Of a DNA stretch of 64,000 bases, positions 34,590 through 46,757 are shown piece by piece. The stretch covers positions 13,646,091 through 13,710,090 of the forward strand of contig CM046340.1 of NCBI GenBank assembly GCA_025403435.1. Reading direction: 5' to 3'. Made by a program: the position numbers and the translations under genes. The stretch comes from Artocarpus heterophyllus (taxonomy: Eukaryota; Streptophyta; Magnoliopsida; Rosales; Moraceae). How positions within the stretch are numbered: the first letter of the stretch is position 1; every line of letters begins with the position of its first letter. The notes beneath the pieces are model-generated. The model was not told the DNA's origin. It did no database searches and saw nothing but the letters and a program-made list of their open reading frames with translations.

Positions 34590-35175
34590 GTTGTTGGTTT
34601 GCTAGAAGACCATAGTCTATTATTTACAACAAATACTTGGTATGCATAAAAAGTATAAACTTTAACATAGTTTGTGAGACCAAGGATTTACTTGGAGCAT
34701 CCAAAGTGTTTTTCACTTCCTTTTGATTCTTGAAAGCTTAAAAAAAAAACCTTAAAAATAGATCCATAATATTCCATAAAAATCTTTTACAAAACTTGAG
34801 AAGAAACCCCTAGAACACACTAGGTAAAATTAGAGTTTTACTTTGAAAACCCCTTAATCCTCCTCAAGAACACTTGTTCTTGCTTCTTGAACTTGAAAAA
34901 TATTTAAAAGGAAGGCAGGTGATCATGGCCGGTTTTTAGGGTGGGAATATGGTTCCCTCAAGGCTTTTAGGGAGCAAAAAGTGAAGGACAAAAAGATATT
35001 TTTTTTAACCAAACCCTTATCCACTCAAAACATCACTTTAAGGACTAAATTATGATAAAAAAAATTGCTCCAAATCTATGGCCACAACCAGATTCTACAA
35101 GAGGAAGATATGGCACATTTTCCATCATTTGGGTGTCACGTTGTGGCCCCCATTTATTTTTACACAGTCTAAGTT

Positions 35176-35210
35176 TACACTGACAGTATTTTTCCAATAC
35201 TGTCAGTGTA
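35176..35210. repeat. Perfect inverted repeat, 15-bp arms and 5-nt loop
   Basis: TACACTGACAGTATT - TTTCC - AATACTGTCAGTGTA, inside the copia-type LTR. As RNA it would fold into a stable short hairpin. Confidence 0.85.
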
Positions 35211-35287
35211 TTTCTTATATTATCAGTATTCTTTTTTATATAATTTATAAGATTCCACAACCTTCTATACTTATCCATTTCCTCCAT

Positions 35288-35490
35288 GTAGTATAATTCC
35301 TATACTGCTTAGCTTTATATAGTCTAATTTTTATACTGCATTACTTTTATAGTATAATTTTTATACAGCATAACTTAATAGTATAATTCCTTGCACTGCA
35401 TTACTTTATTAGTATAATCCTCATACTGCATAATTTTTGTATAGCTAATTTTTATATTGTATAATTCTCATATTTCTATGCAGTATTTTC
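35288..35490. repeat. Degenerate tandem repeat, unit about 30-35 bp
   Basis: About six imperfect copies of (A)GTATAATT(T/C)(T/C)TATACTGCAT followed by a variable TTACTTTAT-like linker, within the copia LTR. Confidence 0.65.
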
Positions 35491-35808
35491 CTTAAATTAT
35501 ATTTTTGTCTTAACATTTGCTGTAATTTATTTTGCAATAATTAAGCTGGAAAGCTTATTTTCATATCCTTCCTTTCTTGTATAAGACTATGGCATGTTTT
35601 TTATCCTTATAAATCCCATTTTCACTTTTATAGAATTTATCATAAAAATCAGATTTAAACAATAATCCTTATGATACTCTTCACTCTCTTAAAATAATTA
35701 ACAAATTTTCAAGCATAAACTTTACCTCATAAAATTTGTACTTAATTTATGTAGCATAATCCCTTGATAATTGCATTTATAATACATAGGAAATACTCGA
35801 GTGTCACA

Positions 35809-36876
35809 TTATAGGTGGGTATTTTGGATGATGTTTAATATTCCATATAAATAATGAGATTTCTACATCCATGTTTTCTGAATTAATACTTATTTGAATA
35901 TTATCCTAACTTCCTAACTAGTAGGAGTTGTAAATTCTATATTTATGAGTAATGTTCCTAGCTATCTATATTACCGTGCCTCCAATATATCGAGTTTTTG
36001 ATTATTTATTTATAGATTTCACCTATTGGCAATCAAAAGACATAATAAACAGATAGAAGTTTAAAAATCACCTTAGAATTAAGATATGATTCATAAAATG
36101 ATCAATAATGATAGAACTCTAATTTCTCACTATAGAATTACACAAGAAATTAAGTTTATCTTTGTCCAGGTTTAATGTATTATAAACACACTGATGTCTC
36201 TATCCAATAATCATATCATTACTATAATCTAGATAAAATTATTCCATCAAGTTAGGAATAGACAACATCATAATCATAAACAAGATAAAGTTTCTAGCTT
36301 TATCTTCTGATTGTAAACCAAAATTTATACTAAGTATACATAATCATGTCCTTTGCATCATGAATACTTTGTATACATGATTATAGACTTTTATAAGTAT
36401 TAAAACTTTTATGATATTTGCATAAACATATATATCAGCATATATATCATAGAGAACATCAAGGAATAGTATTTATTAATAATGCAATATACTTTATGCC
36501 TCAAAATGTCTAATTGGAATAAAATGACTTGCTCTAAAAGCACTAATCCCAACACATTTAACTCTTTAAATCTTAGAAAATCACATTTTGACTCTTTAAT
36601 TTTTTTTAAATCTACATTTTTATAAATTTTTTAGAAATTACATTTTGACTTCTCAATCCTTAAAAAAATGCATTTTAAGCTTCTAATTTTTAGAAAATTA
36701 TATTTTGATCCCTTATTTTTATAAAACTACATTGTTACCTTCAAATTTTAGTTCGCAATCAGGGTAGGGGTTAGAGTCAGAACTGAGACTGAAGTTGGGT
36801 TAGGTTGGGACTAGGGTCTAGCTTCTAGCTAGGACTGGGGTTAGAGTCGGTCAAGGACTAGGGTCGTAGCTGCCAA
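35809..36876. other. AT-rich spacer ending in a G-rich imperfect repeat
   Basis: No gene is recognised. At 36545-36735 a roughly 40-bp unit (TTAGAAAATCACATTTTGACTC-like) recurs about four times. From 36760 the DNA becomes a degenerate GGGTTAGAGTCGG / GGACTAGGGTC repeat that continues on the other side of the CACTA element (45015-45180). Confidence 0.5.
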
Positions 36877-37620
36877 CACTACTACAATATTCTATTTTTT
36901 AGATGACAATATTTTATTTTTTGCAATGACAAAATGTCGCAATTGAGGAACATTTTTGCAACAAAATATCATCACATATAAAACTTATACGCGTCGACAT
37001 GTCATCGCAAAAAAGAAAGCACATAACTATTCATATTTGCCATGATGTGTCGTTGCAATTAGTTATTTGGTGCCAAGAATATATGACGCTAGAGGGCTGG
37101 TGCAAAATATGCTAGGTATTTGTGATGACGAAAGCGTCACAAATACCATTCCTTATAAGTGGCGATAACACTTTGTACACATGGCAGGAATTACAGATTT
37201 TTTTGTGACAACATTATCGTCGCAAATAGCAATGGTTTATAGCTGTCTTGCACTCTTAGTCATAGTTCCAGAGGTCTTTTTTGCTATGACAATTTGCTTT
37301 TCTTTTTTTTTTTGCAACTACATGTCTTCACAAATACTAATGGTTAACAGCTATCTCATGCTATCAGTCACAATAGCGGTAAGATTATTTGCGATGAAAT
37401 ATGTCATTGCAAAAAGTGAAAATTTAATTTTTCACAAAAATTTTGGTGGAGAAAAGGGCGTTTTAATGAAAATTATTTGCAACGATGTTTTTTAACTGTA
37501 GTCGCAAAAGATTACTTCCTCAATATTTTTTCCCAGATTAAGTGGGATGATGTCATTTTGATGACCTTTTGTGACGACTTTTTTAATTATTTGTGATGAC
37601 AAAAAGTCGTCAAAAATTGT

Positions 37621-39270
37621 CTGCGTATAAACGAAATCGAGAGCTCCCTTTCCCCCATTTTTTTAGGCAAGTTCTTCCTCGGTGATTTCTATTTGTTTCT
37701 CCACCCTATTCCACCTTAAATCTTACCAAAACTTCTAGAAATTCATAGATTCATGAGTTTTATATTGTAAAAACTCATATGATCAAACATTGACCATAGA
37801 AATCTCCCTAAATTAGGAAATCCCTAAACTTTTCTCGGTTGAGTTTTTGGAGCTTTTGATTGTTTTTCAGTTATCTACCATTGAAGTTTTTGCTGCTATC
37901 CTCATTTTCTAACCTTCGTTCTTAGTGAGTTTTAGACTCTGTAAGCTTTTAAATTTTTAGTATTTGGAATATTTTTGGAATTGTATTGTGAATTGAATTT
38001 TTGGAATTATAAATATGTTATTTGGATAGTGATTTGTTGTTAAATTATGAATTGTGATTGTGATTTTGTTGGAATTGTGAATTGTTTTAATGTGGATTGT
38101 TGTAGAATTGAATTTTTGGGATTTTGTAGAATTAGAATTTTAGGATTGTAAAATTATTGTTAATGCGTTATAGTAAAAAATTGAAAGAATAAATGCCGAA
38201 GTTATAATAATAATGAATTATAAAATTTAAAAATTGTAAATTTTAATTACAATTTAAAATTTAAAAATAAGAAAATGATAATTCTTAATTAACAATTAAT
38301 GAACTAATTAATTAATTTATTAAGTATAAAGTAAAATAATATACTAAATCGTTATTATTAATTAGTGAGCAATATAGTTTAGTAATTATAATATCATTGT
38401 TAAGGATTAATTATCATAAAATTTGATAATATAGTATAAAATTATTGTTAATGCACTAAAGTAATTAAAAACTTGATAGAACAAATGTCGAAGTTATTAA
38501 TAATAATAAATTAAAAAATAAAAAAATTGAAATTTTAATTAGAAATTAAAAAATAAAAATAATAATTTTCAATTAACAATTAATGAACTAATTAATTAAC
38601 TATAATAGCAATATTGTTTATTAAGATTATAATTTTATTTTAAAAATAATAAAATTATCATAAAATTTGATAAAATTGCGTAAAATTATTATAAAATTTG
38701 ATAAAATTGCATAAAATTATCATAAAATTTGACAAGACTGCATTAAATTTAATAAAATCAGTATCTTTTTTTGGAGGTAGTAAGTTTAGATATATGACTT
38801 TAGTGTCACAAAAAAACAACATACGGGGGTACAAATTTATTTATTTTATTTTGCATATGCTTGCATGAGTTTACCTTAGACCCATTCAAGGATCGGTATA
38901 GTAGTAATACTGATACTTGAATTGTCCTGTTTGGATAGTTTGATATTGTAATTTACATGTTTGTTATTTATTTTCACTTCGCACCTTTGGTAGAGGTTTC
39001 AGTACATCTTCCTTTGTTCTCCAGGTGTATGCCAAATAGCACACTTGGGAAAACTAAAGGGAGATGCTGTCAAAATTTCAACAGAAAAAGGGTGTTGTAG
39101 AATCAGTGACACAATATGTAAATTATAATACTAAATGAGATAGGCCCTTGCGTTGTAGGTTTAAAGTAAATGAGATGTGTAGAATTGCATGCATACATAC
39201 ATACATTTACTAGTTCATATTACTCAATGTGTTTGTTATTGTGTATAGTTTAAATGCTGATTGATAATAG
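37621..39270. other. AT-rich 5' noncoding part of the CACTA element
   Basis: No coding frame. It includes a diverged direct duplication: about 38151-38335 and 38438-38605 both run from AAATTATTGTTAATGC through CAATTAATGAACTAATTAATTAA. Confidence 0.55.
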
Positions 39271-41500
39271 TTAGATATATTTGAGGAATTGGTTGTTAGA
39301 TAAGTATTGGGATGGGTTGTCTACTTTTATTAAAGTCGAAAAGAATAATGCAAATTCATTTAGAAATATCAGTTGTCCTTGTGTGAAGTGTAAAAAACAT
39401 GACATACGGCCAGTTGAAAGAGTGAAAGCGCACATAAATTGCTTTGGTTTTGATACATTGTACACAAAAAGATTTACCATGGTGAAGTAGAGGAGGTAGA
39501 GGAGGTTTTAAGTACTGGCCAAGTTGTAAGTGAATAGGTAGACTAGGGTGCTTGCAATCATTGAAGATGTTGCTGGCATTAATAATGATCATGATATGTT
39601 GGGTGAGACAGAAGTGAATATTGAAGATACCTAAGATGATGAATTCAAGGATCTCTTATCTAAGCTCCAAGTGGGATTGTATCCAGGTTGCACTAAGATT
39701 CATAATTGAATTTCTTAGTGAAATTGATGCATCTAAAACTGCTATATAAGTGGCCTAATGAATGCATGGATGCTATGTTGAAGTTATTAAAAGATGCACT
39801 CCCTGATGGGAAAAAGTTACTTGAAACACATGATGAGTCGAAGAAGTTATTGAGTCAGCTAGGCCTAGCTACGAGACAATTCATATCTGTAAGTATAATT
39901 GTGCTTTGTTTTGGAAGGAAAATGTTGATCTATAGGCGTGTCCTGTTTGTAACACAAGTCATTGGAAGTAAGAAGGGAAAAAAAGTTTTGTGGAAAGTAC
40001 TACATTACTTTCCTTTGTAGGATTGATTGAAGCGTTTGTATGCTTCCCATCACACCGCTAAGGAAATGATGTGGCACCAACGCGGGTGATTGAAGGATGA
40101 AAACTTAAAGCGTCATCCAGTTGATGGTAAAGAGTGGAAGGAATTTGATGAAAAATACCCTAATTTTGCCCATGATCCGAGAAACGTTCGATTGGGTTTA
40201 GCTACTGATGGTTTCAATCCTTTCGGGAACAGGAGTCTCTTATACAGTATGTGGCCAGTGGTTATGACTGCTTATAATTTACCTTTATGGTTATGCATCA
40301 AGGAGCCATACAAGATGTTGACCTTGTTGATTTGTTGTGCGATGTTGCTTCGAAAAGGTCTTTTTGATGCAGGTTGCGTTGCTTATGATAGTTAACAACT
40401 TTGCTGCTCATAGTAGTTTATCTGGTTTGAGTGTTCAAAGGTATTCGGAATGTCCACCCTACAACAATGCAACCCTATCAAAGCAGATAACGAGCAAAAT
40501 TTGTTTTATTGGGCATCGACGATGGCTTCCTATTACTCATAAGATACTGAATAACAAAAAGCTTTGATGGTAGGGTTTATCGATGACCTCCTTATACCAA
40601 AACTCTGTTCAACAAATATTAGCTCAGCTACAAAAGGTTGTACCCTAGATTGCCTGGTAAACATGAGAATTATGAGGGTAAGAAGTGAAAGAGGCATCCA
40701 ATGGAGCTTAATTGGACAAAAAAGAGTATTTTCTTGGGAATTATCTTACTAGAGTTCAGTGTCATTGCGTCACAACTTAGATGTCATGCATATCAAGAAG
40801 AATGTGTGTGACAGCTTGTTGGGCACAATTTTAAACATTGATGGAAAAAAGTAAGGATACAGACAAGGAGAGGATCGACTTGCAAAACATGGGGGTGTGC
40901 TAAGGAGTTGCATTTGTATAAGGAAGGTGATCGTTGGATGAAACCACATGCCATGTACATATTGACCCCTAGATGACAATAAAAATTTTTGTGAGTATTT
41001 AAAATCAATACATTTCCCTAATAGGTTTGCTTCAAAACTTAGGAAAAATGTGATAGAGGGGAATAACAAAATCACTGGGTTTAAATAACATGATTATCAT
41101 GTCATAATGCAACGATTATTGCCAATTAGGATTCTACCATTCATGAAGAAAGAGATTGTTGGATGCAGTAATAGAATTAAGCAACTTCTTCCAGTTGATA
41201 TATTCGAGGACATTGAGGATAAGTGATTTAGAGAAAGCGCAAAAGGATATTGTACTTATTTTATGCAAGTTAAAAACAATTTTTCCACCGGCCTTTTTTG
41301 ATCTTATGGAGCATTTAGTAATGCACTTGCTAAAAGAAGCGATCAGGGGAGGTCCAGTTCATTTAAGATGGATGTATCCATTTGAAAAATTCCTTGGATC
41401 ATTAAAAAAGCATGTTAGAAATTGTGCATGACCAGAGGGATCAATTGTTGAAGCGTATATTGTCAATGAAGCTCTAACGTTTGTTCGATGTATCTAACTG
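39271..41500 (+). pseudogene. CACTA TNP2-type transposase, broken
   Basis: An intact enzyme of this family cuts and pastes the element by binding its ends. Three conserved parts are visible in order. A transposase-associated domain lies at 39281-39480 (RNWLLDKYWDGLSTFI..., with ISCPCVKCKK). The TNP2 core spans 39706-40400 (FLVKLMHLKLLYKWPNECMD; FAHDPRNVRLGLATDGFNPF; MWPVVMTAYNLPLWLCIKEP). A DUF4218 domain is at 41190-41480 (MEHLVMHLLKEAIRGGPVHL; RWMYPFEKFLGSLKKHV). Stops at about 40018, 40027 and 40087, plus several frame changes, prevent a product. Confidence 0.92.
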
Positions 41501-42056
41501 GGATAGAGACAAGATTTAATAGACTTGAGAGAAATTGGGTAGATGATGATGTAGTTAGGTAACAACAAGATTTCTGTCTTCGATACTCATTGTCGTCCAA
41601 TTGGGAAGATGACTTCGATCATATTAGATAAATAGTTGTAGAATAAAGCCGAGTGGTACATACTACACAACTAGTTTAGAAATTTAGCAATACATCGAGT
41701 AAGTATCACCCTACATTTCCATGTAATTATGGTTGTCTCAAATGGTATCACTCAAATTTCATAATATGACAGTGAGCAAATGAAGGAGTTGGAAGATAGC
41801 GGACGAACCGGATCATTGGAGGATCTTCAAGCGATAGAGTTCCCAAAATGGTTTCAAAATAAGGTATAATTTTGATTTAAATTATACATAGTAGAATTGG
41901 AAATCCACGATGATTGCAAATTCTTAATTTGTAATAATTCTTTACGATTGGTAAGTGTTTAATCTTCGAGAGTAGAATGTACTAGAGTTAACCAATCAAT
42001 TAGTTTCGCTTTCATTTGGTTCAAGCTTCTCTATTAAAAGCTATCTTGGTTGTGTA

Positions 42057-42437
42057 GTGAATGGAGTCAAGCATCTAACACATAATCAGGATATCAATCA
42101 AACTACCCAGAATTTCGGTATCTATGTTTGTGGACTAGATAATCAAAAATATTACGAGGTCTGTGAGGAGATTTCTGAATTGTCATATATAAATGCCAAT
42201 TCTGTTATTCTTGTCAAGTGTAAATGGTTCGACACTCTCCCAAAAAAGAAGAGAGTTCAATAATACAAAAATAGAACAAGCATCTTTGTTAAGGACTCGT
42301 GGTATGAGAATGAACCATTCATACTTGCTTCTCAAGCAGAACAAGTGTTTTATGTAGATGATTTGTCTAATAGTCCAAATTGGAAAGTTATTGGACAATT
42401 TAGACATCAACATATATGGGATCTTCTCGAAGCATGA
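42057..42437 (+). pseudogene. DUF4216 domain of the CACTA transposase region
   Basis: One frame with a single internal stop (TAA 42261-42263). It reads NFGIYVCGLDNQKYYEVCEE, VILVKCKWFDTLP and, after the stop, PFILASQAEQVFYVDDLSN, which match the DUF4216 domain usually located after DUF4218 in plant TNP2 proteins. Confidence 0.85.
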
Positions 42438-42837
42438 TGTGAACGATGTGACAGGTGGTTCAAGATACAAAGTCTACAAAAATTGAATTGGTAGTGGAAC
42501 TACCAGAGATTGACACCTTAACATGGAATCTCTCCCTAATGTATCATCAGATGTTGATGCAATGTTAAAAGACAAGTCTCCTAAAAAAGATGTAGATTTG
42601 GATTTACAAGAAGAGGAGGATGAAACTTTAAAGGAGTAAATTGAAGTCAAAGATGATGACTCTGAAGACGATGACATAGTTAATGATGGTGGCAAAATTC
42701 AAGACATTAGCAGTAATAAAGAATAGATATTATGTATAGATGTCCTTGTTTTTATAGTACTAAATTAGAATATTAGTGGAAGATAATTATTATTGTACAT
42801 AATAATGACATTAAGCCTATTATTTGACAACAATTGG

Positions 42838-44113
42838 ATATGTCTGGACAAGTTGCTACATATGCTGGCTCTATAGGTGGAGCACAACCTCTACCCAACC
42901 CATATAGAGTGTCGTCACACTGTTAGTCGTGTATGTTACAACCCAATTGCAAATTTGTATAGTTTTTTTGGTCAACTATTTTTAATTTGAAATGTTTCTT
43001 GATGTTTATAGCACTAGATGCCACAACTTGCCATTGTACCGGTCAAGGAAAGACAAAAGGGCATGGGATTGTAGCATATATAGAGAAGTATGGAAAGGTT
43101 CCAGTCATATTTGACGAGACCAGTGGTACTTGGAAGGCTCTTGGGCGGTTCGGGTCGTGGTTCAAAAGTGTCGTAGGCATCCACACTCAGGATGCATGTA
43201 AGCCATACCACGATACTTGGAAAGATGTTGATGCCTAGCATAAGAGACAGATACAATGCTAATATGTATTCAACTTCATCCTTAGAGAACATAATATGTA
43301 TAGTACATAATTTTTATAGAACATAATAAAAGTAACTATCATCATCTTGAATGTGTTACAAGATTGGTTTACATTGGATTATGAAAGGCTAGACGGTATC
43401 CTCTATGGCGTGGTTGATAGGGAGGCAACCCAATGCTACAAGGATTGGAAGAGCGATCTCCACGAACACTTTAAAGCACTTTGAGGACCAACAAAGGAGG
43501 CAACCAAAAACTAATAACTATAATAAACAGAAAAAGTGATAGTGGAGAAAACTATAATTTCAATATTGCTAATGCTAAAAACTATAATAAACAAAAAAAA
43601 TCAGCGATGAATAAAAACAATTGTGGCAACCAAAAGTGATCAAGTTTGCATGGTTGAATATCCATCTCCTAGTACCACAACAAGAAGGCTAGTAAATTTA
43701 TTTAATTGCAAGCAGTCTTAAAACTTATCAAAGAACACATTATTCTAACACATTTAAATTGTTGGACAGGCCAACATAGTGACCCAATAGCTAATGTCTG
43801 CCATAGACAACTAGGCAGACATTCATCATCACAGGGAGACTTGGGCCAACCCCCAAGCAAAATAGACTTTTGTAAGTACTTTAAAATTTTAATACTATCA
43901 TCTCTTATTCAAATTACTCTATGTATTTCTAACATGTGTAAAAAGTTATTTGTGTGGCATATGATGGAGCAAGAGAGACAAACCCCTATGACACAGTCTG
44001 CTTCCTCCTTAACGACAACTACACTTAACGAGGAAGTAATATTGGAGCATGTCCTAGGCAGACATAGAGGACACAAAAGTGGACTAGGCCCTACACTCCC
44101 GCATAGGATTTAA
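42838..44113 (+). pseudogene. Second CACTA ORF (Ptta/En/Spm, PF03004-like), broken
   Basis: Fragments in order: MSGQVATYAGSIGGAQ (42838), KVPVIFDETSGTWKALGRFG and HTQDACKPYHDTWKDVD (43095-43235), WFTLDYERLDGILYG (about 43360), and the C-terminal part QERQTPMTQSASS with ILEHVLGRHRGHKSGLGPT (43965-44095). These resemble the plant CACTA second-ORF protein. Intervening noncoding pieces may be introns (for example around 42930-43010 and 43860-43960). Stops and frame changes disable it. The C-terminal part is homologous to the minus-strand fragments at 12693-12809 and 14666-14722. Confidence 0.7.
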
Positions 44114-45014
44114 TCTCGTGTGAGTGATGGTTCATCGTCTAGCTCCCGATCAGACAGAACATCTTTGACACTTGTTGACTCGCATCTAGAAGATTTCTAT
44201 GGAGATCGGCCTAGTACAACATGACTTTGTACCAAAGCTACACGTCGTTGGTTGAGTTCGTGGGCCAGTTGGTACCTGGAGCCCAACGCCTGCCAATGAT
44301 GACTCCACCAACTTTTGTTTGACCCGGTCCTCCGCCTCTTCCAGACGCGGCTGAGACAACAACGATGGCACCTACGATGCTGCAAATTTAGGAGATTATA
44401 TTGTATTTTTTTCTTTGTTCAAAATTTTGACACTGTATGATTTTTATTTTCTTATTAGAATAATGTGTTACCAACTATCTTTTTATATTAAATGTTATCA
44501 ACTATCCTTTTTATATTAAATTTTTATTTTTATTTACTATAAGTTGATTATTCCTATTTAAAAAATATTAAAAATTTGATAAATAGTATTAAAAAATATA
44601 TTAAATATTGACAGTATATTAATATTTAAATATATTAAATATTAAAAATAAAATAAATTGTGACGACATTGTTGTTGCAAAACATTAAGATATTTATGAC
44701 AACTTTTTTCAGAAAGTCATCGCATATATTTAGGTCTAGGTCAGCATCAGAACACGTTGTTGTGACGACATTTTTCAAAATTGTCGTCGTTAAAAACTGA
44801 AGCAATGTCATATTTGACGACGATCGTGAAGACATAATTGCAGTGATTTTTTTGCGACTATTTTTCATTGCAAATAATATTGCGATGACGTCGTCGCCGC
44901 AAAAATATTATTTGCGACTAGTTGTTAGCGACAATGTATTGGCGACGACATGTCGTCGTAAAAAATATTTTGCGACGACTTTTTATCATCGCAAAGACGT
45001 TGTTTGTAGTAGTG

Positions 45015-45423
45015 CAAGGTGGGGTCGGTCTAAGATGAGGGTCCCAGGTGAGATCAGGGGTCAAGTTAGCCTAAGATCGAATTGAGATCGATGTCGAGGC
45101 TGAGTTGGGCATATCAAGTCTGGATGGGAGTTAGAGGTGCTCGGGCATCAAGATTGAGATCGGGGTCGGTTTTGAAATGATTAATAGAATGCAATACAAT
45201 ATAGTATGAAGGTGCACCTAGTTTTTCATTAGGGGTTATTAACTTTCTAATGTGTGATAACACAAAATATTGATTGTATTGCGTCTATAGAAGACAATAT
45301 ATATAATAAGGCTTATAATACACAATGTAAGCTAGCTAGCAAACACAGCCTTGGTCTTCACAAATTTGGTATGATATATAATGAGATCAGAGAGAATATT
45401 ATGCCATGTTATTTAGTTATGAT
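45015..45423. other. Continuation of the G-rich imperfect repeat, then spacer
   Basis: GGGTCGGTCTAAGATGAGGGT-like sequence to about 45180 continues the repeat tract that the CACTA element entered. No gene is recognised. Confidence 0.5.
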
Positions 45424-46754
45424 CACTACTACAAAAAATAGATTCCACATTGCCCATTTCACGTCTACCAATACGTTTAAGTGACATGAAATGCTTTGTA
45501 AGATTTTTTAACCTTTAACATCGATTATTTTTCAATAGACATGAAAGATATATTTTTATGCCTTTAACAACACTTGAAAGTCAATCGAAGTCAAAAGCTA
45601 TTTTTTTGACTGCCCTGCGAGTTGAGATTTCACTTACTTTATATGTTTGGTTTTAAAATTTGAAATTTGAAATAATTATCTTCCCATTATTCTTTTTTTT
45701 ACCTTTTTTTTGCCTCATTTCTCTGTTGCTTTTCACGAAGTCAATATAACCACTTTCTTGGTTTCATCCTCATCTTGTTTAGTCAGATATTTCTCCCTCC
45801 CCCTTTCTTTTTCCCCTACTTGCTTCTTCATTCATGAACTGAGCCGTGTGGATTTTCTGGGTATCGTCCATATAAAATATATATTAGCTTTTGTTTAATC
45901 AAAGTTAGAAACTTGATTATATCATTTATTATTTTGTTGACCTTTTTTACTTTGCAAATAAAATACCTAAAAGTCCTTATTTGACTTATGAATAGGTTCT
46001 CTATGGTAGGAGAGTCTTTTGCTAGTGCCTTTAGACGTCTGATATGAAGACGCAACAAAGCATATATGGTTGTCATCTAAGAATATGAGCGAGCCAAGGG
46101 ATGGGACACGATTTGTATGTAAGAATTGATTGCCGAGATCTGGGACTTCCGGCTAGAGTGTCACAATCAAATCTATGAAGGCTTGCTGGCTAGATTTATG
46201 GCTTGAGAGGTGGTTTGGATTTTTTATATTCTTTTTTAATTTAGATTTCTAATGTTCTTTTTTTGGGATTATGTTTCCCTTTTTTTATTATAAGTTTTTT
46301 TGGGTTTATGATTGTTATGAGTTATCTTATTCCATTTTTGATGTACAGTTTAACAAATTGAATGCTACTCATTTAAATTTTCAGGATTTGTTTTTTAATT
46401 TTTTGCTTTGTTTTTCTAATTGTTCCTAATCACTGCTATGTTTATTCTTGATCTGAGGCATGAAAATGAGGAGGTTTATTCCCTATTAATGTGGTTATTT
46501 TTTAATTGATGGTTTTTGGGAAAAGACGTGAAAGAGATAAAAAAAAAAAAGGCACAAATCATGTAATTTCTTTTTTTAATTTTTAAGCAATCCTTAACAT
46601 CAGTTGTATATTAAACGATGTGAAAAAAATTTTACATAGCTTTTAAAGCGACCTCAATAGCTTAGAGACTTACAATGTCCCTTACATAGACGTCAATTTC
46701 TTAACTATCGTCAATAGCTTTCCATGTCGCTTGAAAGGTCTCCAAGTAGTAGAG
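45424..46754. mobile_element. Non-autonomous CACTA-like element (1,331 bp)
   Basis: It begins CACTACTACAAAAA and ends GTAGTAGAG (reverse complement CTCTACTAC), flanked by the 3-bp duplication GAT (45421-45423 and 46755-46757). Subterminal motifs such as GACATGAAA, GTCAAT and GTCGCTTGAAAG recur at both ends. The interior is T-rich with no transposase. The right terminus has two mismatches to CACTA, so the call is good but not certain. Confidence 0.65.
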
Positions 46755-46757
46755 GAT

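Larger units (their letters stand above)
32169..35808 (-). mobile_element. Truncated Ty1/copia element: 5' LTR, leader and gag start
   Basis: On the minus strand the order is LTR (35808-34592), primer-binding site (34589-34574), a long noncoding leader, then the start of a copia-type gag (32389-32169). The downstream pol and the 3' LTR are missing, so this is a 5' fragment. The leader (about 2.2 kb) is unusually long and may contain another insertion; an abrupt GC-rich block lies at 33763-34080. Confidence 0.75.
34592..35808 (-). repeat. 5' LTR of the truncated copia element (about 1,217 bp)
   Basis: The plus strand begins TGTTGGTTTGC next to the primer-binding site and is taken to end at ...GAGTGTCACA (35808). 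The inner end is secure. The outer end is inferred from a CA terminus and cannot be confirmed by a target duplication, because the partner end is missing. It contains a strong hairpin and a tandem repeat. Confidence 0.6.
36877..45014 (+). mobile_element. CACTA (En/Spm) transposon, 8.1 kb, degenerate
   Basis: Terminal inverted repeats CACTACTACAA (36877-36887) and TTGTAGTAGTG (45004-45014), flanked by the 3-bp duplication CAA (36874-36876 and 45015-45017). Subterminal regions (36890-37620 and 44650-45000) carry many TTTGCGACGA / GTCATCGCAA motifs in both orientations, the expected transposase-binding repeats. The interior encodes a broken TNP2-type transposase, a DUF4216 piece and a broken second ORF, all on the plus strand. 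Confidence 0.93.
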
